A stretch of DNA of 64,000 bases from Skermanella pratensis (GTDB lineage: Bacteria; Pseudomonadota; Alphaproteobacteria; Azospirillales; Azospirillaceae), in NCBI RefSeq assembly GCF_008843145.1, contig NZ_CP030265.1:4208501-4272500 (forward strand), in the 5' to 3' direction. The position numbers and the translations under genes were made by a program. Shown here in pieces: positions 26,506-34,360 of this stretch. Positions within the stretch are counted from its first letter, which is position 1; every line of letters starts with the position of its first letter. The notes under the pieces are model-generated. The model made no database searches and was not told where the DNA came from. It was given only the letters and a program-made list of their open reading frames with translations.

Positions 26506-27607
26506 CGAGCACGATCACCAGGAAGATCCCCACCACCACCGACCGGGTCGTCAGACGGCCGACGCTCTCGGCGCTGCCGCTCACCTTCAGCCCTTCGTAG
26601 CAGCCGACCAGCGCGATCACGAAGGCGAATACGGGCGCCTTGGACAGGCCCACCATCAGGGTGGACAGGGTGATCGCGCCGTGGAGCTGCTGTACGAACT
26701 GCCCGAAACTGATATCCAGCACGAAATAGCACATAACCGCGCCCCCCACGAGACCGACGACGTCGGCGTAGAAGGCGAGCAGCGGCAGGGTGACCATCAG
26801 CGCCAGCGCGCGCGGCAGAACCAGCAGCTCCATCGGGTCGAGTCCCAGCGTGCGCAGCGCGTCGACTTCCAGGTTGACCTTCATCGTGCCGATCTGGGCG
26901 GTGAAGGCCGACCCGGAACGGCCGGCGATGATGATCGACGTCATCAGGATGCCGATCTCGCGCAGGATCGAAATGCCCAGCAGGTTGACCACGAACAGCT
27001 CGGCGCCGAACTGGCGGAGCTGGTCCGCCCCCTGGTAGGCCAGCACGACGCCGATCAGGAACGACAGCAGCCCGACGATCGGCAAGGCGTTCAGCCCGGT
27101 CTGCTCCATGTGGTGGACGAGCGCGGTGAACCGCAGCCGGCGCGGTTCGATCGCGGTCCGGCCCAGCGCCGCCACCATCATGCCGAGGAAGCTCAGCAGG
27201 CTCGCCAGCTCCTGCGCCGCCTGCACCGCGGCGCGGCCGGTCCGCTCGACCATCGCCACGATCGGATGGGCCCGCGTCAGCCGTGACGGCTCGCAGCTCC
27301 GATCGGCCCGGTGGACGGCTTCGATCAGGGCGGCGTGCTCGGGCCGGGCGCCGGTCATCTCGACCGGTATGCCGTCCGCCTCCAGGCGGTCCATCAGCCG
27401 CAGCAGCAGGAGGGCCCCCACGGTATCCACGGCGGCGAGGCCGGAGAGATCCAGGCTGAGGCTGGCACCCGGCCGCGGACGCACCGCGGCGATATCCGGG
27501 GCAAGGACGCCGGCGGTCGCGATGACCCATGGTCCCGTCGCCGCGAGCACGCCGCCTGCAACCTCGCCATCCTCGGCCCACGCCAGCCCGGCCCGATGAT
27601 CCGTCAA
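26465..27607 (-). CDS. mlaE: MlaE-family permease with N-terminal STAS domain
   Basis: A 380-residue inner-membrane protein. Residues about 30-105 ([27 protein letters not shown]) form a STAS domain, which E. coli keeps as the separate MlaB protein; the rest is the MlaE permease with [70 protein letters not shown]. This fusion occurs in many alphaproteobacteria. No ATG exists at the 5' end: a TTG at 27607 with GGGAG seven bases upstream is the best start, and an in-frame stop lies about 40 bases above it. It leads a five-gene operon and is divergent from apt. Confidence 0.92.
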   Translation of the reverse strand: MTDHRAGLAWAEDGEVAGGVLAATGPWVIATAGVLAPDIAAVRPRPGASLSLDLSGLAAVDTVGALLLLRLMDRLEADGIPVEMTGARPEHAALIEAVHRADRSCEPSRLTRAHPIVAMVERTGRAAVQAAQELASLLSFLGMMVAALGRTAIEPRRLRFTALVHHMEQTGLNALPIVGLLSFLIGVVLAYQGADQLRQFGAELFVVNLLGISILREIGILMTSIIIAGRSGSAFTAQIGTMKVNLEVDALRTLGLDPMELLVLPRALALMVTLPLLAFYADVVGLVGGAVMCYFVLDISFGQFVQQLHGAITLSTLMVGLSKAPVFAFVIALVGCYEGLKVSGSAESVGRLTTRSVVVGIFLVIVLDALFSILFSYLGV

Positions 27608-27714
27608 GAGGGGTCTCCCGTTTGCAAGTGGGGCGCGGGGCGACTAGGATGCGGGCTCTTCAGCCTTCGACGGCGTCAGGCCCAGGGCAAGTCACGGGAA
27701 CGCGCAGGACAGCG

Positions 27715-28230
27715 ATGAACATCAAGGACCATATCCGAAGCATCCCGGATTTTCCCAAGCCGGGCATCCTGTTCTACGACATTTCGACCCTGCTGGCCCA
27801 TGCCGATGCCTGGCAGGAGACCGTCCGCCAGCTTTCCGACGCGGTGAGGCCGCACAAGCCCGACCTGCTGGTCGGCATCGAGTCCCGGGGGTTCCTGGTC
27901 GCCGCCCCGCTGGCGCTCTCGCTCGGGCTGGGCTTCGTGATGATCCGCAAGCGCGGCAAGCTGCCGGGCGACATCATAACCCACAGCTACGACCTGGAAT
28001 ACGGGACCGACACCATCGAGATCCAGGCCGACGCCATCAAGCCCGGCTCCCGCGTGGTCGTCCTGGACGACCTGCTGGCGACCGGAGGGACAATGGCCGC
28101 CGCAGTCAGCCTGCTGCGCCGGATGGGTGCCGAAGTGGCCGCCGCGCAGTTCATCATCGAACTCGGTTTCCTGAACGGCGCCGCGAAGCTCGACGTGCCG
28201 GCCCAGGCGCTGGTGACCTACGAGTCCTGA
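27715..28230 (+). CDS. apt: Adenine phosphoribosyltransferase
   Basis: A 171-residue purine salvage enzyme that joins adenine and PRPP to form AMP. The PRPP-binding motif [17 protein letters not shown] (residues about 116-132) and the adenine-loop regions [18 protein letters not shown] and [18 protein letters not shown] are diagnostic. Length is exactly that of the family. ATG 27715 is used; longer readings start in the divergent promoter. Its last 13 bases overlap the convergent Rpn gene. Confidence 0.96.
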   Translation: MNIKDHIRSIPDFPKPGILFYDISTLLAHADAWQETVRQLSDAVRPHKPDLLVGIESRGFLVAAPLALSLGLGFVMIRKRGKLPGDIITHSYDLEYGTDTIEIQADAIKPGSRVVVLDDLLATGGTMAAAVSLLRRMGAEVAAAQFIIELGFLNGAAKLDVPAQALVTYES

Positions 28231-29198
28231 CGCCGTTCCTCATCCGCGAAGACGTCGTCGGGCGACGCCGCGGTCAGCGAACGCCTCAGAATCGTGTCGA
28301 GCCGATCGGGAGAAGCCCGGAGCAGACGGGCCTCGACCTCGGGCGGCACCAGGCCGAATCGCGTCTCCAGGGTAAGCCGGATGCTCTCCAGCTTTCCTTC
28401 CGTCCTGCCCTCCGCCTTTCCCTCGATCACACCCTTGGCATGACCCTCGTTCAGCCATTGCTGTGCAGCGAGCGATACCATGTCCTGCTCCCGGTTGGGC
28501 CTGACCCTGCCGTTCACCATCCTCATCATGTCGACGGAGATCCGCGGGTACATCTCCAGCATATAGTACAGCACTTTCTCCGCCAGGGGCGAGCCCTCGC
28601 GCAGGCCCGACAGCACCGCCTCCAGCAGCATCTCCGGGTCGGGCTGGCGGTAGACATACTTCAGCGGCAGCAGCGCCGCCCGGACCTCCGGATCGGAGGA
28701 CAGCTGGTCGTCGGGGATGGGAACGATGTTGCAGACGACGTAGCGGAAGTCGCGCAGCAGCTCCCGCAGGCCCTCGTCGGCACCGATGACGTCGATGATC
28801 GACGTCGGCACCGTCCACGGTCCCCGGCCGTGATAGAACACCAGCGGGACGACCGGGGGCAGCCGGCGCATCCTGGAAGCATCATCACCGACGAAGCTCT
28901 CCCAGATGTCGACCAGGTAGCCCAGCACCTGGAGCGGCGTCCGGAGATCGGGGTGGCTCTTGTGCTCCAGAAGCACATAGATCAGCAGGGTGCCGCCGTC
29001 GCGCAGGCGGACCGAGAACAGCCGGTCGACCCAGCTCGGCGTCAGCGTCCGGTCGACGAAGCTGCCGTCCAGCGGCACCGGCGGCTCGTCGCCCAGGCGG
29101 GCGGCGATCTCGGCCGGCAGGTAGTCGCGGATCAGGATGCCGGCCCGGACCGGATCGTCCAGCAATGCGCGGAACAGAAGGTCGTGCTGCTGGCCCAT
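28218..29198 (-). CDS. Rpn-family nuclease / putative transposase (PD-(D/E)XK)
   Basis: A 326-residue protein of the Rpn (recombination-promoting nuclease) family. The PD-(D/E)XK core is seen: Asp58 in SWVDRLFSV and Glu78-x-Lys80 in [12 protein letters not shown], preceded by the family opening [14 protein letters not shown]. Next come [14 protein letters not shown] and a C-terminal helical region with charged repeats ([26 protein letters not shown]), typical of these proteins. They are chromosomal, often multicopy, and Rpn proteins have been linked to horizontal transfer and to phage defence. ATG 29198 lacks a strong ribosome site. Ends overlapping apt tail to tail. Confidence 0.85.
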   Translation of the reverse strand: MGQQHDLLFRALLDDPVRAGILIRDYLPAEIAARLGDEPPVPLDGSFVDRTLTPSWVDRLFSVRLRDGGTLLIYVLLEHKSHPDLRTPLQVLGYLVDIWESFVGDDASRMRRLPPVVPLVFYHGRGPWTVPTSIIDVIGADEGLRELLRDFRYVVCNIVPIPDDQLSSDPEVRAALLPLKYVYRQPDPEMLLEAVLSGLREGSPLAEKVLYYMLEMYPRISVDMMRMVNGRVRPNREQDMVSLAAQQWLNEGHAKGVIEGKAEGRTEGKLESIRLTLETRFGLVPPEVEARLLRASPDRLDTILRRSLTAASPDDVFADEERRQDS

Positions 29199-29293
29199 CG
29201 GGAGGCGACCGTCCGCATGCGGTGGAATGATCGCGGCAAAAGACAGCCGTCCGGTCCGATCAGCAATGCGGCATCTCGCCCCGAGATCGAATC

Positions 29294-30499
29294 CTAAAGT
29301 GCCGCCGCGGCCCGTTTCGCCGCGGCCAGCAGCATGGCGTCCCCGCCCCGGCGGGCGACCAGGGAGAGGCCGACCGGGCAGCCGTCGACTTCGGCCGCCG
29401 GGATGCTGACCTGGGGCAGGCGCGCCAGGCCGGCGATGCAGGTCATGCTGAGGACGCGGGCACGGAACTGGTCCAGGTCGGCCTGCGGCGTGCCCCTCAG
29501 CGGCGCCACGGTGGGAGAGGTCGGCATCAGCAGCAGGTCGCCCGTGCCGAGCAGGCTGTCCATCTGCTCGGTCACGCGGCGGCGGAAATTGTCGGCCTTC
29601 GCCGCGGCCTCCCCGGTGACGGTCGACGCGGCCTCGAACCGCTCCGCCACGCCCGGCCCGAAATGCGGCCTGTGCCCGGTGATCCAGGCGCCGTGGGTAC
29701 TCCAGACCTCGTGCATCTGGAGAGTCCTGAAGGCGTCCAGCCAGCCGTCGGCCAAGCCCTTGCGGCTGAGGGTGACGTCGCGCGGCGATCCCAGCGCCGC
29801 GGTCACGGCATCGATCGCGGGTCCCAGCGCCTGCCGCACCGGGCCGTCGGTGAGCGCGAAGGCGTCCTCGACCAGCAGGATGTTGCGCGACCGGCCGCCT
29901 TCTTCCCGCAGGTCCAGCAGCACCTGCCCCAGCCGTTCCAGCAGGCCGGCATCGGGCGCGAACCAGCCGACCGTGTCGAAGCTGGGCGCCAGCGGCGTCA
30001 CGCCGTCGATCGGGATGCGGCCGTGGGTCGGGCGGAAGCCGTAGATGCCGCAGAAGGAGGCCGGAACCCGGACCGAGCCTCCCGTATCGGTGCCGAGCGC
30101 CAGCGGAACGGCGCCGCCCGCCACGGCGGAAGCCGACCCGCTGGACGAGCCGCCGGGGATCCGTTGGGGCGCCCTGGGATTCAGCGGCGTGCCGTAATGG
30201 GCGTTCTCGCCGTTGATGCTGAAGGCCAGCTCGTCGGTGACGGTCTTGCCCACCAGCCGCGCGCCGGCGTCGAGCACCGCCTGCACCGCCGGCGCGGTGC
30301 TCGACGGCACCGGATGGGAGGCGAGCCAAGTGGGGTTTCCGGCACAGGTCGCGTGGCCGGCCACGTCGTAGAGATCCTTGGCCGCGAAAGTCAGCCCGGA
30401 CAGAGGGCCGCCGGCGGCCCCCGCGACGTCCAGATCGACATGGCGGCAAAAGGCTCCGAGCTTTTCCCTCGCGAGGTGTTCCCGATCGGCAGATCCCAT
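29294..30499 (-). CDS. Amidase-signature family hydrolase
   Basis: A 401-residue amidase of the AS family with a Ser-cis-Ser-Lys triad. The Lys lies in LTFAAKDLYDVAGHATCAGNP; GGSSSGSASAVAGGAVPLALGTDTGGSVRVPASFCGIYGFRPTHG gives the cis-Ser and nucleophile Ser. It hydrolyses an amide, substrate unknown (the family includes GatA-like and urea-derivative amidases; the gene is not part of a gatCAB set). Three in-frame ATGs exist (30499, 30514, 30538); 30499 is chosen as best family fit. It is divergent from a hydrolase cluster and may act with it. Confidence 0.9.
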   Translation of the reverse strand: MGSADREHLAREKLGAFCRHVDLDVAGAAGGPLSGLTFAAKDLYDVAGHATCAGNPTWLASHPVPSSTAPAVQAVLDAGARLVGKTVTDELAFSINGENAHYGTPLNPRAPQRIPGGSSSGSASAVAGGAVPLALGTDTGGSVRVPASFCGIYGFRPTHGRIPIDGVTPLAPSFDTVGWFAPDAGLLERLGQVLLDLREEGGRSRNILLVEDAFALTDGPVRQALGPAIDAVTAALGSPRDVTLSRKGLADGWLDAFRTLQMHEVWSTHGAWITGHRPHFGPGVAERFEAASTVTGEAAAKADNFRRRVTEQMDSLLGTGDLLLMPTSPTVAPLRGTPQADLDQFRARVLSMTCIAGLARLPQVSIPAAEVDGCPVGLSLVARRGGDAMLLAAAKRAAAAL

Positions 30500-30732
30500 T
30501 TCGTCCCGACCCATCTTCCGCCTATGACGCCTTTCCATACGATAGACCGCTTCCCCCGCGCATCAAGCCCATAAGGCGGGCAGAACCCCGCACAAATCCT
30601 GTGCAGGAGAGCACCCTCCGGCGCGCCAGCCACGCCCATACCGCGGTACGTCCGCTTCCGTCCCGTTTGGCACGGCATATGCGACCAGTGGCTACCACGG
30701 TGACCCTCGACCATGGGAGGAATAACTTGGCG

Positions 30733-31509
30733 ATGACTCCGCTCGGCTCCGCACCGGCCAACCGGTGGCGGGTATCCAGGGAAACCGTGGACATGGTGCG
30801 GCCGCCGGCGACGCCGTACCCGCTCGCCGCCAGAGCCGAACCCCAAAACCTGGTGATCGACCTGGCGCGGACCGCCATCATCGTGATCGACATGCAGAAC
30901 GACTTCTGCTCGCCCCGAGGCTGGCTTGCCCGGGCCGGGGTGGACGTGACGTCCGCCCGCACGCCGATCGCCCCGCTCGCGGCACTGCTGCCCAAGCTGC
31001 GGTCCAAGGGAGTGCCGGTGCTGTGGGTGAACTGGGGCAACCGGCCGGACCGGCTGAATCTCAGCCCGTCGCTGCTTCATGCCTGCAACCCGACCGGCGA
31101 GGGCATGGGACCGGGCGATCCGCTGCCCGGCCCGGCAGGCCCTGCCGCCGGAGCCGGGATGCTGGAGCGCGACGGCTGGGCGGCGGCCATCGTCGATGGA
31201 CTGGATGCGGCGCCGAACGACATCCATGTCGCCAAATACCGGATGAGCGGCTTCTGGGATACCGAGCTGGACAGCATCCTGCGCAATCTCGGCATCCGGA
31301 CGCTGCTGTTCGCCGGCGTCAACCTGGACCAGTGCGTGATGTGCACCCTGCAGGACGCCAGTTTCCTGGGTTACGACTGCATCCTGGTCAACGACTGCTG
31401 CGCCACCACGTCGCCGAGCTATTGCCTCGAAGCGACGCTGTACAATGTCAAGCAGTGCTTCGGCTTCGTCACGACCTCCGACCATCTGCTGAACGGCTTG
31501 AAGGACTGA
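30733..31509 (+). CDS. Isochorismatase-family cysteine hydrolase
   Basis: A 258-residue cysteine hydrolase with Asp53-Lys168-Cys201 as the triad (IIVIDMQNDFCSP, IHVAKYRMSGFWDTEL, VNLDQCVMCT). The family includes RutB, biuret amidohydrolase and N-carbamoylsarcosine amidase, all splitting C-N bonds of ureido compounds. The long N-terminal arm (PPATPYPLAARAEPQNLVIDLARTA) is shared with RutB-like members. Start ATG 30733 has GGGAGG about 14 bases upstream; a TTG six bases earlier has better spacing. The Cys-Val-x-x-Thr context is normal. It heads a cluster with a CocE hydrolase and an oxidoreductase; substrate unknown. Confidence 0.88.
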   Translation: MTPLGSAPANRWRVSRETVDMVRPPATPYPLAARAEPQNLVIDLARTAIIVIDMQNDFCSPRGWLARAGVDVTSARTPIAPLAALLPKLRSKGVPVLWVNWGNRPDRLNLSPSLLHACNPTGEGMGPGDPLPGPAGPAAGAGMLERDGWAAAIVDGLDAAPNDIHVAKYRMSGFWDTELDSILRNLGIRTLLFAGVNLDQCVMCTLQDASFLGYDCILVNDCCATTSPSYCLEATLYNVKQCFGFVTTSDHLLNGLKD

Positions 31510-31514
31510 GCGAC

Positions 31515-31616
31515 ATGGATCCCATGGTCAAGACCGCCGGCGACGACCGGGCGTTCCGGACCAGTCCGGACGATACGAAAGACGGGACAGCCGCGACCGG
31601 CCTGCGGTCGTCATGA
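31515..31616 (+). CDS. Possible 33-residue leader or small protein
   Basis: A short frame starts ATG 31515 (MDPMVKTAGDDRAFR) six bases after the isochorismatase stop, preceded by GAAGGA, and ends with TGA overlapping the ATG of the CocE gene (ATGA). The product is acidic with no known family. It may merely couple translation across the 103-base gap. The overlap at its end is the main evidence. Confidence 0.35.
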   Translation: MDPMVKTAGDDRAFRTSPDDTKDGTAATGLRSS

Positions 31617-33283
31617 CCGCCTCCCGGACGGCGCAGGACCGCGAGACGCCTCCGCTGCCGGTACGGCAGCCCCGCACCGTCTCCATGACCACGCGCGACG
31701 GAATCCGGCTCGATGCCGACATCCATGAGCCGGACGCGGCCGGTCCCTTCCCGGTTCTGCTGATGCGCCAGCCCTATGGCAGGGCGATCGCCTCGACGGT
31801 CGTCTACGCGCATCCCGCCTGGTACGCGGCGCACGGCTACATCGTGGTGATCCAGGACGTCCGGGGCTGCGGCACGTCGGCCGGCGACTTCAGGCTGTTC
31901 GAGCGCGAGGCGGAGGACGGCGCCGACGCGGTCGCCTGGGCCGCCGGATTGCCGGGTTCGACCGGAGCCGTCGGCATGTACGGCTTTTCCTACCAGGGCA
32001 ACACGCAGCTGCTGGCGCTGGCCGGCGGCTCCCCGGCGCTGAAGGCGCTGTGCCCGGCCATGATCGGCTGGGACATGCATGGCGACTGGGCCTACGAGGG
32101 GGGAGCCTTCCGGCTGGCCGACAACCTGGGCTGGGGCATCCAGATGGCGGCCGAGGCGGCACGGCGGCGCAACGACTTCATCGCCCACCAGGCGCTCTAC
32201 GCCGCCTCCCGCGCGCTGCCGCTGGACGAGGAACTGCCGACCCATCCGCGGGTGCTGCGGGGCTATGCCCGCTACACCCACTACGACGACTGGCTGGGCA
32301 ATCCGCTGCCCGGCGGCTACTGGGACGCGATCTCGCCGCGCGCCGCGCTGGCCGGCAGGGATGTGGACGTGCCGATGCTCCATATCGGCGGCTGGTTCGA
32401 CCAGATGCTGACCGGCACGCTGGCGGCTTTCCGGGAAATCAGCGCCCGGACTGAAGCCCCGCAACGCCTGATCGTCGGTCCGTGGTCGCACCTCCCCTGG
32501 GGGCGCCGGGCCGGCAAGGTCGATTTCGGGCCGGAGGCGGCGCGTTCCATCGACCGCGATCAGCTCGCCTGGTTCGACCGTTTCCTCAAGGGCGCGGCGG
32601 TGCCCGATGCCCCGGCGGTCGAGCTGTTCGACCTGTGCGCCGGGTGCTGGCGGAGCTTCGACGCCGTTCCGGACCCGGAACCGGCTTCGCTCCATATCTC
32701 CAGCACGGGCTTGGCGGCCGCCACGACGGAGGACGGTGTGCTGGCCGAACGGCCCGGCGCTTCCGGGATCGACCGGATCGTGCATGATCCGTGGCGGCCG
32801 GTGCCGACCGTCGGCGGCCACGCCTCCAGCCTTGGCGGCATGCGCGACCGTTCGGAGATCGACCAGCGCGCCGATGTCGCCTGCTATACCACCGACCCGC
32901 TGTCGTCGGCGGTGCTGCTGGCCGGGGCGGTCACCCTGGAACTGACGGTTGAAGCCGACGCTCCCAGCTTCGACGTGTCCGCCGTGCTGTCCAAGGTGGA
33001 GCCCGACGGACGGACATTCAACCTGACGCAGGGCCATGTCCGGGCCGAGGAAGGTGCGGCGACCCGGCCGCTACGGGTCCCGATGCGGGCGCTGTGCGCC
33101 ACGGTGCCGGCCGGTAGCCGGCTCCGCCTCAGCCTCGCCGGTGCCTGCTTCCCGGCGTTTCCGGTCAATCCCGGCACCGGGGCGGAACCGGCCGAGACCC
33201 GGCTGGTGGACTGCCGGACGATCACGCTGGCCTTCCATGCCGCTGGAACCCGCCTGCTCGTTCCGCTAATCAGAACGGCATGA
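31613..33283 (+). CDS. CocE/NonD family serine hydrolase
   Basis: A 556-residue alpha/beta hydrolase of the cocaine esterase / X-Pro dipeptidyl-peptidase S15 type. The nucleophile Ser126 sits in GMYGFSYQGNTQ; Asp in HIGGWFDQML and His in GPWSHLPWG complete the triad. The oxyanion region is PVLLMRQPYGR. The C-terminal half is a jelly-roll (X-Pro C-terminal) domain (AVTLELTVEADAPSFDVSAVLSKVEPDGRTFNLTQGHVR). It splits an ester or amide of unknown type. ATG 31613 is the first Met. The stop overlaps the next gene by four bases. Neighbours suggest catabolism of a small xenobiotic-like compound. Confidence 0.9.
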   Translation: MTASRTAQDRETPPLPVRQPRTVSMTTRDGIRLDADIHEPDAAGPFPVLLMRQPYGRAIASTVVYAHPAWYAAHGYIVVIQDVRGCGTSAGDFRLFEREAEDGADAVAWAAGLPGSTGAVGMYGFSYQGNTQLLALAGGSPALKALCPAMIGWDMHGDWAYEGGAFRLADNLGWGIQMAAEAARRRNDFIAHQALYAASRALPLDEELPTHPRVLRGYARYTHYDDWLGNPLPGGYWDAISPRAALAGRDVDVPMLHIGGWFDQMLTGTLAAFREISARTEAPQRLIVGPWSHLPWGRRAGKVDFGPEAARSIDRDQLAWFDRFLKGAAVPDAPAVELFDLCAGCWRSFDAVPDPEPASLHISSTGLAAATTEDGVLAERPGASGIDRIVHDPWRPVPTVGGHASSLGGMRDRSEIDQRADVACYTTDPLSSAVLLAGAVTLELTVEADAPSFDVSAVLSKVEPDGRTFNLTQGHVRAEEGAATRPLRVPMRALCATVPAGSRLRLSLAGACFPAFPVNPGTGAEPAETRLVDCRTITLAFHAAGTRLLVPLIRTA

Positions 33284-33870
33284 GAATCAACGTCATCTAT
33301 GCCCACCCCGCCGACGGCAGCTTCAACGCCGCGATCCACCGCACCGTGGTCGATACGCTGATCCGGGCCGGGCACGAGGTCCGCGATTTCGACCTCTATG
33401 CCCGCGGGTTCGAGCCTTGCCTGAGCGCCGCCGAACATGGAGCCCACTACGCCCAGGGCGAGAACGAGGCGCCGGTCCAGGAGTATGTGGACGCCCTGCG
33501 CTGGGCCGAGGCGCTGGTCTTCGTCTTTCCGACCTGGTGGTACGGCGTGCCGGCCATCCTGAAGGGTTACCTGGACCGTGTCTGGCTTCCGGGCGTGGCC
33601 TTCCACCTGCCGCCGGACGGCGGGCGGATCCGTCCCGGCCTGACCAACGTCCGGAAGCTCGCGGTGGTGACCACCCACGGGGCGCCGTGGTGGTTCATGA
33701 AGTTCTGGATGCGGGAGCCGGGCAAGGCGGTGTTCATGCGCGGGCTGAAACCATTGCTGGCGCGCGGGTGCCGGACCGTTCACATGGCACACCCGTCCAT
33801 GGACAAGTCCACCCCGGAAAGCCGCGGACGGTTCCTGCGGAAAGTCGAGAAGACCCTCTCGAGCTTCTGA
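33280..33870 (+). CDS. NAD(P)H-dependent flavodoxin-fold oxidoreductase
   Basis: A 196-residue enzyme of the NQO/KefF/MdaB type that reduces quinones or similar acceptors with FMN or FAD. The opening INVIYAHPADGSFNAAIHRTVVDTL and the motif FVFPTWWYGVPAILKGYLDRVWLPGVAF are diagnostic. The ATG overlaps the CocE stop by four bases. Its place with hydrolases suggests a role in the same pathway or a linked detoxification step. Confidence 0.92.
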   Translation: MRINVIYAHPADGSFNAAIHRTVVDTLIRAGHEVRDFDLYARGFEPCLSAAEHGAHYAQGENEAPVQEYVDALRWAEALVFVFPTWWYGVPAILKGYLDRVWLPGVAFHLPPDGGRIRPGLTNVRKLAVVTTHGAPWWFMKFWMREPGKAVFMRGLKPLLARGCRTVHMAHPSMDKSTPESRGRFLRKVEKTLSSF

Positions 33871-33979
33871 CACCGTCGCACAAGGACGATGACGGGAAGT
33901 TCGACACATTCGGATTGAAAATTTTCATAAAGGGCCAGTAAATTCAAACTTCGGTCCACTCGGTTCAAGCGGTGTCCCA

Positions 33980-34354
33980 ATGCAGATCCTGATCGCCGAG
34001 GACAATGTCATCAATCAAAAGTTGGTGGACCTGATCTGCCGGAAAGCCGGTTACCAGACCCGCATCGTCCCGGACGGCGAGGCGGCGGTCGAGGCGATGA
34101 AGGACGGCGGCATCCAGCTGGTCCTGATGGACGTGATGATGCCCCGGATGGACGGCATACAGGCGACGCGCCTGATCCGCGCCATGCCCGGGGAAACCGG
34201 CCGCATTCCCATCGTGGCGGTCACGGCCCATACCGACGGCGACAACCGGGAGGCCTGCCACTCCGCCGGGATGGATGCCTTCATCGGCAAGCCGGTGCGC
34301 CCCGCGGAGTTGCTGACGGTGATGGCCGACCTGCTGACCCGGGGATCGGCCTGA
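33980..34354 (+). CDS. Stand-alone response regulator receiver protein
   Basis: A 124-residue CheY-like receiver. The acidic pocket Glu7-Asp8 (IAEDNVINQKL), phosphorylation site Asp51 (LVLMDVMMPRMDG), Thr82 and Lys104 (FIGKPVRP) are all in place. No output domain follows. The IAEDNVINQKL start is that of receivers cut from hybrid histidine kinases and of DivK-like relays. No kinase lies nearby. A 109-base A/T-richer gap precedes it; the adaptor-pump ORF is convergent, six bases away. Confidence 0.92.
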   Translation: MQILIAEDNVINQKLVDLICRKAGYQTRIVPDGEAAVEAMKDGGIQLVLMDVMMPRMDGIQATRLIRAMPGETGRIPIVAVTAHTDGDNREACHSAGMDAFIGKPVRPAELLTVMADLLTRGSA

Positions 34355-34360
34355 CGGCCG

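Noticed and set aside
24409..26673. 754-codon plus-strand open frame
   Set aside because: Antisense to the Mla operon; no family resemblance.
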